Positions 63,198 to 64,000 of a DNA stretch of 64,000 nucleotides are shown piece by piece (position 1 is the stretch's first letter; every line of letters starts with the position of its first letter). The position numbers and the translations under genes are program-made. Source of the DNA: Kaistella jeonii (GTDB lineage Bacteria > Bacteroidota > Bacteroidia > Flavobacteriales > Weeksellaceae); assembly GCF_000812865.1 (NCBI RefSeq), contig NZ_JSYL01000002.1, positions 310,001 to 374,000 of the forward strand, read 5' to 3'. A model generated the notes under the pieces. The model ran no database searches. It saw only the letters and a list, made by a program, of their open reading frames with translations, and was not told where the DNA came from.

Positions 63198-64000
63198 ATG
63201 GCAACTGCAGATATAAAAATTCATGATAATTTTACGCTGGAAATAAAACTGCGTTTAACTCCCTTCAGAAAACAAAAAGAAACCTCGTTTTCTATGAACT
63301 CCTGGATTTTTCTGCCCAAAAGTATCGACATTAATGAATATTCTTTTTCTAAAAGAGATTTTTATAAAAATTTAAAGTCAAACATTCGATTAATTACGCC
63401 TATTTTTAATCTTCATGAAATTGTAGATTTTGAAAATTCTCCGCTACAATATCTTGCAAAATCTTTTGATACCGTTGCTCATAATCCTACCAAAAGCTTC
63501 ATCTTAGATTATAAATACAATATTCGAATGTTCCTTGCGATCCTGAAAAGTTCTCTTCGGAATGAAATTATTTTTATAAAAAAAAGCAATAATCAAGAAG
63601 AACGCGATTTTTTAATAGATCGTTATTACAATTCGGTCAACACTATTTTCGAACATTATAGAAACCTGAAAAATATTCTCACCGTACATTCTGTAACAAT
63701 TCACATCTTAAAACCTTTTTATTTCGGAGATGAATTTATGAGTAATCTGGTTGAAAAACAGAATTACAAGTTGCTGCAAACTTTAGTTGTCGGACAAGAA
63801 AAAGATGATTTAGCGGCGCAAAAAATAAAAAATCTAATCAGCAAAGAACTGGAATATAAAAAAGCAGTGAAGTATGCTGTATTTGAAAAAAACAAGTCAA
63901 AACAAAATCGCGATCTACTTTCCAGACTAGGTTTCCTGAAAAAATTTGCAGAAAGTGAATTATATCTTACGACTTTAAAAGAGCGAGACGGAGTTTTTAT
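63198..64000 (+). CDS. Uncharacterised protein, partial (runs off window end)
   Basis: From ATG 63198 the frame is open for 267 codons to the window end. The product has no signal peptide and is mostly helical with many basic residues (YKNLKSNIRLITPIF, NIRMFLAILKSSLRNEIIFIKK, KKAVKYAVFEKNKSKQNRDLLSRLGFLKKFAESELYL). I do not recognise the family. It starts 9 bp after the SLC13 stop, so it belongs to the same operon. Later membrane helices or enzymatic motifs may lie outside the window. Confidence 0.7.
   Translation, partial: MATADIKIHDNFTLEIKLRLTPFRKQKETSFSMNSWIFLPKSIDINEYSFSKRDFYKNLKSNIRLITPIFNLHEIVDFENSPLQYLAKSFDTVAHNPTKSFILDYKYNIRMFLAILKSSLRNEIIFIKKSNNQEERDFLIDRYYNSVNTIFEHYRNLKNILTVHSVTIHILKPFYFGDEFMSNLVEKQNYKLLQTLVVGQEKDDLAAQKIKNLISKELEYKKAVKYAVFEKNKSKQNRDLLSRLGFLKKFAESELYLTTLKERDGVF

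Overview
The window looks like a chromosomal segment from a low-GC Bacteroidota, most likely class Flavobacteriia and near the Chryseobacterium/Kaistella group. Supporting signs are a type IX secretion (T9SS) C-terminal sorting domain, a lipoprotein TamA homologue (TamL) downstream of TamB, methionine synthase encoded as two genes, promoters of the TTG-N19-21-TAnnTTTG type, and dispersed GCAGCCCGACTTGA-type palindromic repeats that I recall from Chryseobacterium-like genomes. The genus is inferred; no rRNA is present. Most of the window is ordinary core genome. I see no prophage, integron or CRISPR array.

Layout. 1-9860 (minus strand) is a methionine operon: SAM-I riboswitch, MetX-like acyltransferase, ACT-ACT-homoserine dehydrogenase, MetZ-like sulfhydrylase, the homocysteine-methyltransferase module of MetH, a REP-associated transposase with its hairpin array, the rest of MetH, a free-standing EF-Tu domain III protein, and MetF (cut by the window edge). 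9910-13124 holds a GH63-like glucosidase, an OsmC protein and a possible 27-residue membrane peptide. 13125-20214 is the Bacteroidota MoxR/DUF58/DUF4350/DUF4129/SpoIIM-like/RDD membrane cluster. 20406-28869 holds a GNAT protein, a glycosyltransferase with an LpxH-like phosphoesterase, YebC, an OmpA-family protein, SmpB, an ABC-F protein with one degenerate ATP site, and two tandem ferritin-like proteins (one a predicted Tat lipoprotein). 29226-36860 holds RecJ, a GNAT-like protein, KefF/KefC, a lipoprotein, an alpha-amylase and AroQ.

37049-45359 is an envelope-assembly block (TamB, TamL, YihY/BrkB). 45360-45952 is non-genic, with a degenerate 21-bp repeat and a perfect inverted repeat. It precedes a sulfatase-modifying-factor-fold protein without the catalytic cysteines and a T9SS cargo protein with a 27-28-residue GG.xDG repeat. 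Two tRNA-Glu(TTC) genes flank rpsT, followed by an amidase divergent from LptD, then RidA and a membrane protein. 54216-57693 carries SdpI/SdpR with a clear operator, and a PadR-HAAS-serine hydrolase operon whose promoter overlaps a tandem repeat and predicts a leaderless mRNA.

58163-64000 is the most intriguing part: an OprP/OprO-like porin, a lamin-tail-domain lipoprotein, a divergent CYTH-like protein, a canonical CYTH (triphosphate tunnel) protein, an SLC13/DASS anion symporter and an unrecognised protein running off the window end, all collinear and tightly spaced. Together they suggest an uncharacterised phosphate, polyphosphate or triphosphate uptake and hydrolysis system. That function is inferred from family membership and gene order only.
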